The notes below the pieces were generated by a model. The model did no database searches, had not been told where the DNA came from, and worked only from the letters and a program-made list of their open reading frames with translations. This document shows, in pieces, positions 16,429 to 25,261 of a stretch of DNA of 36,411 nt. Numbering within the stretch: position 1 is the first letter of the stretch; every line of letters starts with the position of its first letter. A program made the position numbers and the translations under genes. The stretch comes from JAJFTV01 sp964426355 (GTDB taxonomy: Bacteria; Chloroflexota; Anaerolineae; Anaerolineales; Anaerolineaceae), in the NCBI GenBank assembly GCA_964426355.1, contig CAYRRA010000017.1, positions 1 through 36,411 of the forward strand, read 5' to 3'.

Positions 16429-18126
16429 ATGATATTACCTGGTGCAAAAATAATCTGGGAAACCATGCTGAGAGAAGGTGTTGAAACTGTTTTTGGGTAT
16501 CCGGGCGGGGGCGTGCTGCCGATCTATGATGCGTTACTAGAATACCCCATCCGTCATATATTGGCACGTCACGAGCAAGGCGCTGTGCACATGGCGGACG
16601 GGTATGCGCGCGCATCCGGAAAAGTTGGCGTTGCCATAGGCACCTCCGGACCCGGCGCCACAAACATGGTTACCGGCATCGCTACAGCCAACCTGGATTC
16701 ATCACCCCTGGTTTGCATTACCGGTCAGGTTGCGGGTACTCTCTTGGGGTTCGATGCATTTCAGGAGGTTGACACAACCGGCATTACCATGCCAATTACC
16801 AAACACAATTACCTGGTTACCGATATTGAAGAGCTTGGCACGGTGCTAAAAGAAGCATTTCACATCGCCAGGACAGGGCGCCCAGGTCCGGTACTGGTGG
16901 ATATCCCAAAAGATGTGCAAAATGCGGTAACCGATTGGGATTATGACCGCATCGCGCTTGATTTGCCCGGGTACAACCCGTCCGCTGTGATTACCCCCTG
17001 GGAAACGGAAACGCTGCTCAGAATGCTCAACGAAAGTAAACGACCCTTGATCCTGGCAGGGCAGGGCATCCTGATGGGTCATGCAGAAGAAGAGCTCAGG
17101 AAGTTTGTTGAGACGACACAGATACCGGTTGCGGTCACGCTACTTGGGATTGGCGCGTTGCCAGCCGGGCACCCGCTTTACCTGGGGATGATGGGCATGC
17201 ACGGCGACGCCTGGGTCAATACCGCAATCCAGGACTGTGACCTTCTGCTGGCGTTGGGAATGCGCTTTGACGACCGCGTCACGGGCACGTTGCAAACCTA
17301 TGCACCTCATGCTCGAAAAATCCATATCGACATCGATCAAAGCGAAATCAACAAAAATGTCAACGTTGACCTGGGCATCGTTTCCGATTTAAAAACAGCT
17401 TTACGACAGGTCAATGGTAGCCTGGCTACCATGCAGCACACAGATTGGGTGGAACAAATCAGCGACCAGAAAATGGATGATGAAACTCAAGAGGATGAGT
17501 TCCTCAAAAATACAGGGATGCTCAACGCCCCGCAGGTCATCCGCGATTTATGGAACCTATCCAACGAAGATACCATCGTGGTAGCCGATGTCGGTCAGCA
17601 TCAGATGTGGACCGCACAATACTACAAATTTGAAAATCCCCGCACCTTGTTTACCTCAGGCGGATTGGGGACAATGGGGTTTTCGCTTCCGGCGGGGATC
17701 GGCGTCAAGGTTGCACGCCCGGAAAGCGAGGTGTGGGTTTTGGCAGGAGATGGTGGGTTTCAGATGACCCAGGCGGAACTTTCCACCATTACACAGGAGA
17801 ATCTAAAGCTGAACATCGCCATCATCAACAATGGCTACCTGGGAATGGTGCGGCAATGGCAGGATTTCTTCTTTGAAAAACGGTATTCTGCAGTAGCCAT
17901 CACCGCACCGGATTTTGTCAAAATTGCCGATGCACACGGGCTGGAAGGTATTCGGGTAACCAATCGCTCCGAGGTTGCTGCAGCGGTTGAATATGCACGC
18001 CAATCTCCGCATACCGTGCTAATCGATTTCCGCGTGGAAGAAGAAGATGCTGTTTTCCCCATGGTACCCTCTGGCGCCAGCCTGGAATCGATGATCCGCC
18101 GCCCCAAAGCCAAAATCAACAAGTGA
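16429..18126 (+). CDS. ilvB: Acetolactate synthase large subunit (copy 2)
   Basis: A 565-aa paralogue of the ilvB at 12520 with the same motifs: VFGYPGG, the catalytic Glu in LARHEQGAVHMADGYARA, RFDDR, and a ThDP motif starting GDGGF and ending INN. Long stretches match copy 1 exactly (for example TTGITMPITKHNYLVTDIEE), so this is a fairly recent duplication or a close homologue. It has its own leader and attenuator but no own small subunit; it may share IlvN. ATG 16429 follows GGAG by 7 nt. The last residues differ, ending in a basic tail (RRPKAKINK). Its role could be a differently regulated isozyme. Confidence 0.95.
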   Translation: MILPGAKIIWETMLREGVETVFGYPGGGVLPIYDALLEYPIRHILARHEQGAVHMADGYARASGKVGVAIGTSGPGATNMVTGIATANLDSSPLVCITGQVAGTLLGFDAFQEVDTTGITMPITKHNYLVTDIEELGTVLKEAFHIARTGRPGPVLVDIPKDVQNAVTDWDYDRIALDLPGYNPSAVITPWETETLLRMLNESKRPLILAGQGILMGHAEEELRKFVETTQIPVAVTLLGIGALPAGHPLYLGMMGMHGDAWVNTAIQDCDLLLALGMRFDDRVTGTLQTYAPHARKIHIDIDQSEINKNVNVDLGIVSDLKTALRQVNGSLATMQHTDWVEQISDQKMDDETQEDEFLKNTGMLNAPQVIRDLWNLSNEDTIVVADVGQHQMWTAQYYKFENPRTLFTSGGLGTMGFSLPAGIGVKVARPESEVWVLAGDGGFQMTQAELSTITQENLKLNIAIINNGYLGMVRQWQDFFFEKRYSAVAITAPDFVKIADAHGLEGIRVTNRSEVAAAVEYARQSPHTVLIDFRVEEEDAVFPMVPSGASLESMIRRPKAKINK

Positions 18127-18509
18127 ACTGAATGGAAAGAGCAGGGGCTATCCCAAAAGTCGGGATAACCCCTGCAGGTAAAAAAGCTCCTCGGAGCGGT
18201 CAAAAAAGCAGCTTCTTTGGCTGGTTGCGCGCTTTTTCTCGCAAGAGGTGTTTTCTCGTCCCGTCGAGACTCGAGGATGAGACCTTCGCGAGCAGTTGTG
18301 AGTTACCCCTGGTTGCCACAAAAAAAACGAAGTTCACGAAGAAAAAGCAGAAAAACTTTGTATGCCTTCGCACACTTCGTGGCTGCTTTTCTTCTTTCCT
18401 GTTCTCCACTCTCAATTCTCACTTCTAACGACTTTCACCTCACAGAATCCGTTTTCCTGTATACTAATTAGAAGATTCTTTCAACCCTCCGTTTCGAGGA
18501 GTATTCGGT
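18127..18509 (+). other. Intergenic region with hairpins after second ilvB
   Basis: GCAGGGGCTATCCC (18141-18154) pairs with GGGATAACCCCTGC (18162-18175) with one mismatch, 15 nt past the ilvB stop; this is a likely transcript end, though no long T-run follows. Around 18252-18282 TCTCGTCC and GGATGAGA form a second imperfect hairpin. CACGAAG (18337-18343) recurs inverted as CTTCGTG (18375-18381), a layout seen in extragenic repeats. TATACT near 18459-18464 is a possible -10 for the following gene. No ORF here looks real. Confidence 0.4.
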
Positions 18510-19211
18510 ATGGTTCGTTTCATTCTTATCGGGTTGGTAATTTTACTCCTTTCTGGCTGCCAGGCAAACAACACGCCAGAAATGACACCACAGGAAATCC
18601 TGGAGCATTCTGCAGAACGGATGCAATCCGCCAGGGGTTTTCAGGTTTCCATTGCCCGCAGCGGCGCATCTGCATTCCTCGATTATGAGAATACGCTCTC
18701 ATTGAGCAAGTTGACCGGCATTTTTGTCACCCCTGACCGCATCCAGGCAGAGGTGCGCGTGATTGCCCCCGGAGTGGTTGTATCGGTGGATGTCATCAGT
18801 ATTGGAAACGTGCAATGGCAGACCAATGTCATCACTGGTGAATGGGAACAACTGCCCGAAAATTGGGGGTTCAACCCGGCAACACTGCTTGCCGCTGAAA
18901 CAGGTTTACCCGCAATTCTCATCGCCGACCTTTCCGATTTATCCGTCGAACAGGGCGCAGAACTGGAGGTAATGCCCGGAAAGAAACTCTTCCTGGTCAG
19001 TGGCAAATTGAACGGGGAGACATTGTATGACTTGAGCAACTGGTTGATGGGTCCTGACCCGATGGATGCACAAATCTGGGTAGACCCACAAACCTTCGAT
19101 CTGTACCGCGCTGTCCTCATTGAATACGCCGGCGACCCGGAAAAGGAACGCAGATGGCAAATCGATTTCTGGGACTTTGACCGGGTTATCGACATTCAAC
19201 CCCCTATTTAG
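18510..19211 (+). CDS. LppX/LprAFG-like lipoprotein (possible lipid carrier)
   Basis: A 233-aa lipoprotein with signal MVRFILIGLVILLLSGC (lipobox LSGC, Cys17). The mature part resembles the LppX_LprAFG fold: a helix rich in MTPQEILEHSAERMQSA, then alternating strands (AEVRVIAPGVVVSVDVISIG, WQTNVITGEWEQLP) and a late WLMGPDPMDAQIWVD-FDLYR region. In mycobacteria such proteins (LprG) carry lipids and are encoded next to the MFS exporter P55. Here the next gene, an MFS transporter, begins directly after the TAG stop, which supports a similar pairing. No motif proves lipid binding. GGAG is about 8 nt before ATG 18510. Confidence 0.7.
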   Translation: MVRFILIGLVILLLSGCQANNTPEMTPQEILEHSAERMQSARGFQVSIARSGASAFLDYENTLSLSKLTGIFVTPDRIQAEVRVIAPGVVVSVDVISIGNVQWQTNVITGEWEQLPENWGFNPATLLAAETGLPAILIADLSDLSVEQGAELEVMPGKKLFLVSGKLNGETLYDLSNWLMGPDPMDAQIWVDPQTFDLYRAVLIEYAGDPEKERRWQIDFWDFDRVIDIQPPI

Positions 19212-20765
19212 ATGAATATGGCTCAAAACAAAACAACCCCTTCTCCCTTTTGGGTAATTGCCTTAATCAGTATTCCCATCTTCATCGGCGCACTCGATTT
19301 AACTGTCGTCTCTGCGGTTTTGCCGCACGTCATCTTCGACCTGGAAATCCCCCTGCAAACTGGTTTAGACAAAGCAGCCTGGATTGTCACCGGCTACCTC
19401 CTGGCATACAGCGTGGCGATGCTCGTCATGGGGCGTCTCTCCGACCTGTATGGCAGGCGCAAGGTGTTCCTGGTTGCATTGGCAATTTTCACCCTCGGTT
19501 CGTTGTTGGTCGCTGTTTCGGACACCTGGCTAACCCGGATGGTTGCGCGCGCCTACTATCTGCTGGGGGGAAGCCAGCGCCTGGAATTATCACAAACTGC
19601 CCTCAACACCATTATCGCTGCGCGCATGGTACAGGCGTTTGGCGGTGGTGCAATGGTACCAGTTGGCATAGCCCTGGTCAGCGACCTGTTCCCACCCGGA
19701 AAACGGGCATGGGCAATCGGTGTCATCGCAGCCATTGATACAGCCGGATGGGTGGTGGGGCACCTTTACGGCGGCATCCTGGTGCGTTTCTTCCACTGGC
19801 ACATGATCTTTTGGCTCAATCTGCCGATATGTCTGCTGGGATTTATTTTGATTGCCGTTGCATTACGCAACCTGCCGCCTGTTCCTTCCCAAACACGCAT
19901 GGATTGGCTTGGCGCACTGTTGGCAGCCGGGGCACTGACCGCCCTGAACATCGGTCTGGGTTCCAGCGCAGAAATCAATCTGAACGCAGCCGAGACCACC
20001 TCCGGTACAGCATACAACCCTGTCGCGCTCGCCATTTTCGTTCTTCTGCTGGTCATTTTCATCGTCCAGCAATTCAAATCAAGGCATCCCCTCATCGATC
20101 TCACGCTGTTTCGCCGCCGAAATTTTTCTGTCGCTATTTTGGCGAATTTTCTGGTGGGCGCAAGCCTGTTTATTGCCATTGCCAACGTCCCGCTGTTTAT
20201 CAACTCACTCATTGCACAAACCCTGGAGCAGGGTGCCTGGGAAAGCGGTTGGATGCTTTCTGCCCTGACCGTACCCGTAGCTGTTGCATCCATTCCTGGC
20301 GGCTGGCTCACAGAAAAAAAAGGCTACCGCCTGCCAGCCGCTTTAGGCTTACTTATAGCGATTGTTGGCTTCGTTCTGATGAGTCGTTGGGAAATGCAAG
20401 TGGCTTACGCAACCATGATCCCGCATCTCGCGCTGGCGGGGATTGGAATCGGCTTGACCATTGCACCCATTGCCACCGCAGTGGTAGAAGCTTCACCGGC
20501 AGCTTACCGCGGCGTGGCTTCTGCATTGGTGTTGACCTTCCGCCTCATTGGCATGACAGTGGGAGTATCAAGCATGACCACCTACGGGTTGCGCCGCGCA
20601 GATGTGTTAACCGCCCAATTGATTCCCGCCGGTACCAGCTATAATGAAGCTCTGATGACTTCAATGTCGATTCTGATGACTGTCATCAATGAAACCTTGT
20701 TCTTTGCTGGCATACTTTGCTTTATAGCGTTGTTTTTCACCATTTTTTTAAGAAAAGAGAATTAG
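19212..20765 (+). CDS. MFS transporter, DHA2 type (P55-like partner of the lipoprotein)
   Basis: A 517-aa membrane protein with about 14 TM segments. Helix 1 ends LDLTVVSAVLPHVIFDLEI, the loop has GRLSDLYGRRKVFL (motif A), and TM5 has GWVVGHLYGGILV. Between TM3 and TM4 there is an insert (about residues 100-140, with YYLLGGSQRLELS) not present in the DHA2 exporter at 1642. The start ATG directly follows the lipoprotein stop (TAGATG); an ATG two codons later is an alternative. Its position next to the LprG-like gene parallels mycobacterial LprG-P55, so it may export a lipid or lipophilic drug. Substrate unknown. Overlapping stop and ribosome site lead into the DUF3352-like gene. Confidence 0.85.
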   Translation: MNMAQNKTTPSPFWVIALISIPIFIGALDLTVVSAVLPHVIFDLEIPLQTGLDKAAWIVTGYLLAYSVAMLVMGRLSDLYGRRKVFLVALAIFTLGSLLVAVSDTWLTRMVARAYYLLGGSQRLELSQTALNTIIAARMVQAFGGGAMVPVGIALVSDLFPPGKRAWAIGVIAAIDTAGWVVGHLYGGILVRFFHWHMIFWLNLPICLLGFILIAVALRNLPPVPSQTRMDWLGALLAAGALTALNIGLGSSAEINLNAAETTSGTAYNPVALAIFVLLLVIFIVQQFKSRHPLIDLTLFRRRNFSVAILANFLVGASLFIAIANVPLFINSLIAQTLEQGAWESGWMLSALTVPVAVASIPGGWLTEKKGYRLPAALGLLIAIVGFVLMSRWEMQVAYATMIPHLALAGIGIGLTIAPIATAVVEASPAAYRGVASALVLTFRLIGMTVGVSSMTTYGLRRADVLTAQLIPAGTSYNEALMTSMSILMTVINETLFFAGILCFIALFFTIFLRKEN

Positions 20766-20779
20766 GAGAAACCATAAAC

Positions 20780-22507
20780 ATGTCATATCCAAATCAAACG
20801 ATGACAACAGATCATCCTCAACCACCCCAAAAGAATAAAAAGGTGTGGATCATCATTGGCGTTGTGGCATTCATCCTGGTCATTTGTTTCTGTCTTGCGG
20901 CGGCGGCTGCCCTGCTCTATTTTGACCCATTCGACTGGGGAATATTAGGACGGCTCACCGGCGGATACGACTCCATCGCCCGCACAGTATCGGCAGATGC
21001 CCAAATGCACCTCTCTGTGGATATGCTCAAACTGCTCTCCAATGATACACAAGACATCGTTAATGCATTTGCCCAGGCAGGAGATAACCCGGAAGTACAA
21101 AGCCGTGAAGACCTGATTAAACAAATGGATGAATCGTTATTGGAACAATACGGTGTCACTTTTACCGATGATATTAAACCGTGGATTGGTCAATATGCCG
21201 GTGTCAGCCTTTTTGATATCAATCTTAACGAGAGCAATGATACCCCCACCTGGGTTTTTGCCATCGAGGCGCGTGATAAAAAAGCGGCAGATGCTTTCGT
21301 CGCAAAAATAACCGCGCATCTCGCCAATGAAAGCGGGACATCGTTGCGGGAAATTGAATATAAAAACACCACGTTCTTTGAGATTGCGATGCAGTACGAT
21401 TCCCTCGCCATAGGACGCTATAAGGGTCTGGTCTTTCTAAGCAGTGAAATGGACCACATCATAAGAGCCATAGATGCGCCCGATGGTAAAACCCTTGCAA
21501 AAGATGACGGTTATCGCGCCATCACAAAAGAACTGCCCTCTACACGAATCATGACCACATTCATCAACCAAACCTTCTTCAAAGAGATTTATGCACTTAA
21601 TGGGGGTGAAATCGCGGCAACCGGTCTTGATCCCAAAATTTTCGGCAGTTCCGGTATGTCGCTATCACTGGTTAATAACAGCATCCAGTTAGATGCCATC
21701 TCTGCTTACAATCGCGAGCAGCTTTCAGAACCTTACCTCAACCTGCTGTCCAGCCGAGGCACAGATACAAAAATCCTCGAAGAATTTCCCCAGGACACCA
21801 TCCTGTTTATGGGTGGATCCAACCTGGGAAAAATTTATTCCAGCGTGATAGAAATCCTCTCAAGCACCAACTCGATTAGTTCACAGGAAGTGTCTGAATC
21901 GATGCAGCTTCTTGATGACCAAATCGGTTTCAATCCTGAGACAGACCTGCTTCCTTACCTGGATGGGGATTGGGGATTGGCACTGGTAAAAGAACGCGAT
22001 ACGCTGCTGGCAAAAGAATTGAATATACCCGTGGGCGTGATGGGCATTTTCCAAACTAGCAACAACCAGCAGTTGAGCCAGAACCTGAGCGAGACTGCCG
22101 ACCAACTCAGCAAGCTTGGCATTGTCGCCATCGAAGAAAAAATCATTGATGATATGACCCTGTATGTTGCTTCCATCTTCATGATGGATGGACCGCTTTT
22201 CGCCTTTGGTATGCAGAACAATCAAATGCTACTTGGCACAAATTCCACTCGCTTTGAGAACCCACCAGAAAGAAACCAATCGCTTGCCGAATCTGAGCAG
22301 TGGAAAGAAGCCTGGAAAATGATACCACGCGGGATGACCCCCACAGTGTATCTCGATTTCCAGGGGTTCATCCATCTCATCCCGGATTTCAGCTTGGAAG
22401 AGCTGCAATATCTTCAACCAATCGATAGAATCCTCATGGCGGATAGCCCTTTAAAAAATAACCTCAAACACACCGTTCTCGTCATTACAATTAAAACAGA
22501 GGAATAA
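20780..22507 (+). CDS. DUF3352-like membrane-anchored protein
   Basis: A 575-aa protein with a short Pro/Gln-rich cytoplasmic N-terminus, one hydrophobic segment (about residues 23-50, VWIIIGVVAFILVICFC and on) and a large extracytoplasmic domain. The domain has the features of DUF3352: a segment around GVTFTDDIKPWIGQYAGVSL, WVFAIEARDKKAADAF, and a later DLLPYLDGDWGLALV. No enzyme motif was seen. ATG 20780 follows AGGAG by 11 nt, and that ribosome site overlaps the stop of the MFS gene, so it is in the same operon. The function is unknown; a role together with the lipoprotein and exporter is possible. Confidence 0.7.
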   Translation: MSYPNQTMTTDHPQPPQKNKKVWIIIGVVAFILVICFCLAAAAALLYFDPFDWGILGRLTGGYDSIARTVSADAQMHLSVDMLKLLSNDTQDIVNAFAQAGDNPEVQSREDLIKQMDESLLEQYGVTFTDDIKPWIGQYAGVSLFDINLNESNDTPTWVFAIEARDKKAADAFVAKITAHLANESGTSLREIEYKNTTFFEIAMQYDSLAIGRYKGLVFLSSEMDHIIRAIDAPDGKTLAKDDGYRAITKELPSTRIMTTFINQTFFKEIYALNGGEIAATGLDPKIFGSSGMSLSLVNNSIQLDAISAYNREQLSEPYLNLLSSRGTDTKILEEFPQDTILFMGGSNLGKIYSSVIEILSSTNSISSQEVSESMQLLDDQIGFNPETDLLPYLDGDWGLALVKERDTLLAKELNIPVGVMGIFQTSNNQQLSQNLSETADQLSKLGIVAIEEKIIDDMTLYVASIFMMDGPLFAFGMQNNQMLLGTNSTRFENPPERNQSLAESEQWKEAWKMIPRGMTPTVYLDFQGFIHLIPDFSLEELQYLQPIDRILMADSPLKNNLKHTVLVITIKTEE

Positions 22508-22513
22508 CCCCCC

Positions 22514-22562
22514 GATAGAGTAGACAAAGAGTGTGCGAATCACTCAATTTGACTGCTCTATC
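22514..22562. terminator. Nested hairpins between convergent genes
   Basis: GATAGAG (22514-22520) and CTCTATC (22556-22562) are inverted, with GAGTG/CACTC nested inside. Lies between the ends of the DUF3352-like and serine hydrolase genes and overlaps the latter's end. No T-run; a weak terminator at best. Confidence 0.3.
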
Positions 22563-23935
22563 ACTCTCCTGACATATTCAGTAATCCGATCCTGTGCATC
22601 CAACGCCAGTGCTTTTGTGAGGTACTCCATTGCGCTGGCTTTTTCTTTCATCCGGTGATACGCCAGCGCAAATGCAGCATGCAAACTGCTCGAATCTGGT
22701 TGAATGGACAACCCAAGTTGGAAAATATCCAGAGCCGTCTGGTTTTTTCCATTTTCAGAGAAAGAAAAACCGAGAGAGAGAAAAGGGTCAATCGAAAGGT
22801 CATAAATATCTGTTTGCTCTTTCAACCGCGACAATAACTCTTGGACAGGCGCATATCCCTTTTGCAGATAAGTCTCACCCAGGCAGGGCAATACCGGCTT
22901 GAGGGGTCGTTCGGGAACGACCCCCAACAGCAAATCCAGAAGCGCGGCTTCCAGCTCTTCCAAAGGAGCAGGGTTGAGATTGCACATCACCGTCACCCCC
23001 AGCTTTTTCTCAGGGAGCAAGCATAATTGTGAACGGAAGCCATCATCGCTGCCGCCGTGCCCTACCGTTTTATAACCCTGCCGGCTGCCGATAAACCAGC
23101 TAATCCCCACCTCGCGCTGTTCATCGCGGCGGAAATACGGCTGCCACATCCTTTCGATGCTTTCAGCATCGAGCAGCTTTACCCCTTCCAATTTTCCCCC
23201 ATTGAGATACGCCAGCATCCATCGGCAAATATCCTTTGCATTGGTATGCAGAGTAGAACTGGGTGCATGTGCACGGTTATATGGGTAGACCGGGATGACC
23301 TGTACGTCAAAACCGTGCGAATGCGGCGTCACGCTCAACGTTTCCGGAACCTCCGGGGTAAAGAAAGTGCTCTGCTGCATCATGAGCGGCTTAAATATAT
23401 GCTCATGCATATACGCCTCAAAAGTCATACCCGAAACCCTTGAAATCAGCGCACCAAGAATCTCATAGGCAATATTGGAATAAGCAAACTGGCTTCCCGG
23501 CTCAAAGAGCAGCTTACTGTCCTTCAAGGAGCGCACATAGCGATCCAGCGCATCATCCTGCATATCCGGGTTGCCCCATTCGTAATCCTCCACATCCGGC
23601 ATCCCTGAAACATGGCTTAACATCTGCCGCACGCTAATGTGCGCCACGCGGACATCATCCAACACCAGGTAGGGCAAGTATTCCACCACGGGAGTATAGA
23701 TATCCACCAAACCTTTTTCAACAAGCTGTATCACACCGGTGGCAACAAAAGGCTTGGACACCGACGCCATGTGAAACAGGCTTTCATGTGTCACCGGCAT
23801 ATTAGACTGAATCGAACGGACACCGAAACCCTCTGCCAGCATCACTGTGCCATCGCGTACAACTGCTACTGCAAGACCCGGTATCCCCTTTGCTTCCATA
23901 AATCTTTGAATGTAATTGCGGATTTCATTTTCCAT
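22544..23935 (-). CDS. Beta-lactamase-family serine hydrolase with C-terminal TPR-like region
   Basis: A 463-aa protein of the class C beta-lactamase/D-alanyl carboxypeptidase family. Catalytic motifs are complete: SxxK as Ser58-Val-Ser-Lys61 (MASVSKPF), YxN as Tyr152-Ser-Asn154, and HxG at 293-295 (VGHGGSDDGF). The last 80 residues look like TPR helices (GFSFSENGKNQTALDIFQLG, AFALAYHRMKEKASAMEYL). No signal peptide, so likely cytoplasmic. ATG 23935 has GGAG 9 nt upstream; a GTG five codons earlier is less likely. It begins 21 nt after the CaiB-type gene and is probably co-transcribed. It may be an esterase, amidase or peptidase. Confidence 0.88.
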   Translation of the reverse strand: MENEIRNYIQRFMEAKGIPGLAVAVVRDGTVMLAEGFGVRSIQSNMPVTHESLFHMASVSKPFVATGVIQLVEKGLVDIYTPVVEYLPYLVLDDVRVAHISVRQMLSHVSGMPDVEDYEWGNPDMQDDALDRYVRSLKDSKLLFEPGSQFAYSNIAYEILGALISRVSGMTFEAYMHEHIFKPLMMQQSTFFTPEVPETLSVTPHSHGFDVQVIPVYPYNRAHAPSSTLHTNAKDICRWMLAYLNGGKLEGVKLLDAESIERMWQPYFRRDEQREVGISWFIGSRQGYKTVGHGGSDDGFRSQLCLLPEKKLGVTVMCNLNPAPLEELEAALLDLLLGVVPERPLKPVLPCLGETYLQKGYAPVQELLSRLKEQTDIYDLSIDPFLSLGFSFSENGKNQTALDIFQLGLSIQPDSSSLHAAFALAYHRMKEKASAMEYLTKALALDAQDRITEYVRRVIEQSN

Positions 23936-23956
23936 CTCGTTTATCTCCACACCTTT

Positions 23957-25162
23957 TTACTCGTTATGTAAACCAAAGATACCTGTTTTTTCTAATTGGT
24001 TGATCTGCTCCTCAGAATACAAAAACACTTGTTGCAGCACCTCTCTGGTATGCTCTCCCAGGCAAGGAGCAGGTTGACGGATTGAACCAGGCGTTGCGCT
24101 TAATTTTATCGGGATACCCAATGTTTTCATCCGCCCAGCCACAGGATGTTCGATTTCTTCAATCATCTGCCGCGCCAGCACTTGTGGGTCTTGTAACACC
24201 TGGTCAATATGATTAATCGGTCCATTTGGCACACCTCCGTCATCGAAGATTTGCCGCCATTCAGACGTAGTTTTTTGTTTTATCTTTTCCGCAAGCAGCG
24301 AGCGCAGTTGTTCATAATGTTCATTGCGCTTGGGGTTGGTGGAAAAACGGGGGTCATCAAGCAGTTCCTCCAGTTCGATCAATGTACAAAAACTCCGCCA
24401 AATTGAATCGTTACCAACTGCGATCATTAACTGACCATCGGCTGTATCGAAAGGTTCAAATGGGGTAATGGAAGGGTGACGATTCCCAACAGGTTCTGGC
24501 ACCTCACCGGTTGTAAGAAAACGGGTAACAGCGTTCTCCAGTATCGCCACCTGGCAATCCAGCATCGCCACATCCACAAACTGCCCTTCTCCGCTGCGTT
24601 CCCGCTGATGCAATGCAGCGAGTATGCCAATTGCTGTAAACAAGCCAGCAGTGATATCGCCAATGGACGAGCCTGAGCGTGTAGGCGGACCCCCCGGTTC
24701 AGGGCTGGTGATACTCATTAAGCCACCCATCGCCTGCACGATGGCATCATAAGCAGGTCGGCGGCTGTACGGTCCGCTGACGCCATAACCCGAAACCGCT
24801 GCATAAATCAAGCGTTTGTTGTGTGTCTTCAAAACTGCGTAACCCAGTCCCAGTCGATCCATCGTGCCGGGGCGAAAATTTTCAACGAGAATATCTGCTT
24901 TCTTGATCATATCGAGAAATACTTTTTTCGCTGGTTCCAGTTTCAGATTAAGCGTTACGGATCGTTTATTACGGTTCAAACTCATGAAGTATGTGCTTTC
25001 CCCGTGCAAATAAGGACCATATTCACGCGAATCATCTCCCTTTCCAGGCATTTCCACCTTGATGACATCTGCACCCAAGTCAGCGAGCACCATTGTCGCA
25101 TACGGACCTGCCAGAACGCGCGTCAAATCCAAAACCAGTAGCCCATCCAAAGCTCCGTTCAT
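23957..25162 (-). CDS. CoA-transferase family III (CaiB/BaiF)
   Basis: A 401-aa cytoplasmic protein that moves CoA between carboxylic acids. The N-terminus (LVLDLTRVLAGPYATMVLADL then GADVIKVEMPGKGDDSR) is the family signature. The catalytic aspartate is Asp169 in SSIGDITAGLFTAIG, the position used in formyl-CoA transferase. The length is normal. ATG 25162 follows GAGGTGATC with good spacing. Substrate cannot be told from the sequence; relatives act on carnitine, formate, succinate, benzylsuccinate and others. It lies between the PIG-L deacetylase (99 nt) and the serine hydrolase (21 nt), on the same strand. Confidence 0.93.
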   Translation of the reverse strand: MNGALDGLLVLDLTRVLAGPYATMVLADLGADVIKVEMPGKGDDSREYGPYLHGESTYFMSLNRNKRSVTLNLKLEPAKKVFLDMIKKADILVENFRPGTMDRLGLGYAVLKTHNKRLIYAAVSGYGVSGPYSRRPAYDAIVQAMGGLMSITSPEPGGPPTRSGSSIGDITAGLFTAIGILAALHQRERSGEGQFVDVAMLDCQVAILENAVTRFLTTGEVPEPVGNRHPSITPFEPFDTADGQLMIAVGNDSIWRSFCTLIELEELLDDPRFSTNPKRNEHYEQLRSLLAEKIKQKTTSEWRQIFDDGGVPNGPINHIDQVLQDPQVLARQMIEEIEHPVAGRMKTLGIPIKLSATPGSIRQPAPCLGEHTREVLQQVFLYSEEQINQLEKTGIFGLHNE

Positions 25163-25261
25163 CTGATCACCTCAAAACATCGGTATATATTTCAGAAAAT
25201 TCCATCGTAAGAGCCAAATCCTCTCGATGGGTTCAACAACACAACCGGATTATTTTAACGC

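Noticed and set aside
18132..18428. Open frame in the gap after the second ilvB.
   Set aside because: Covers hairpins and AT-rich repeats, has no ribosome site and reads as Lys/Phe-rich junk.
19748..20644. 298-codon frame inside the second DHA2-type transporter.
   Set aside because: Shadow frame; the transporter in the other frame has all family motifs.
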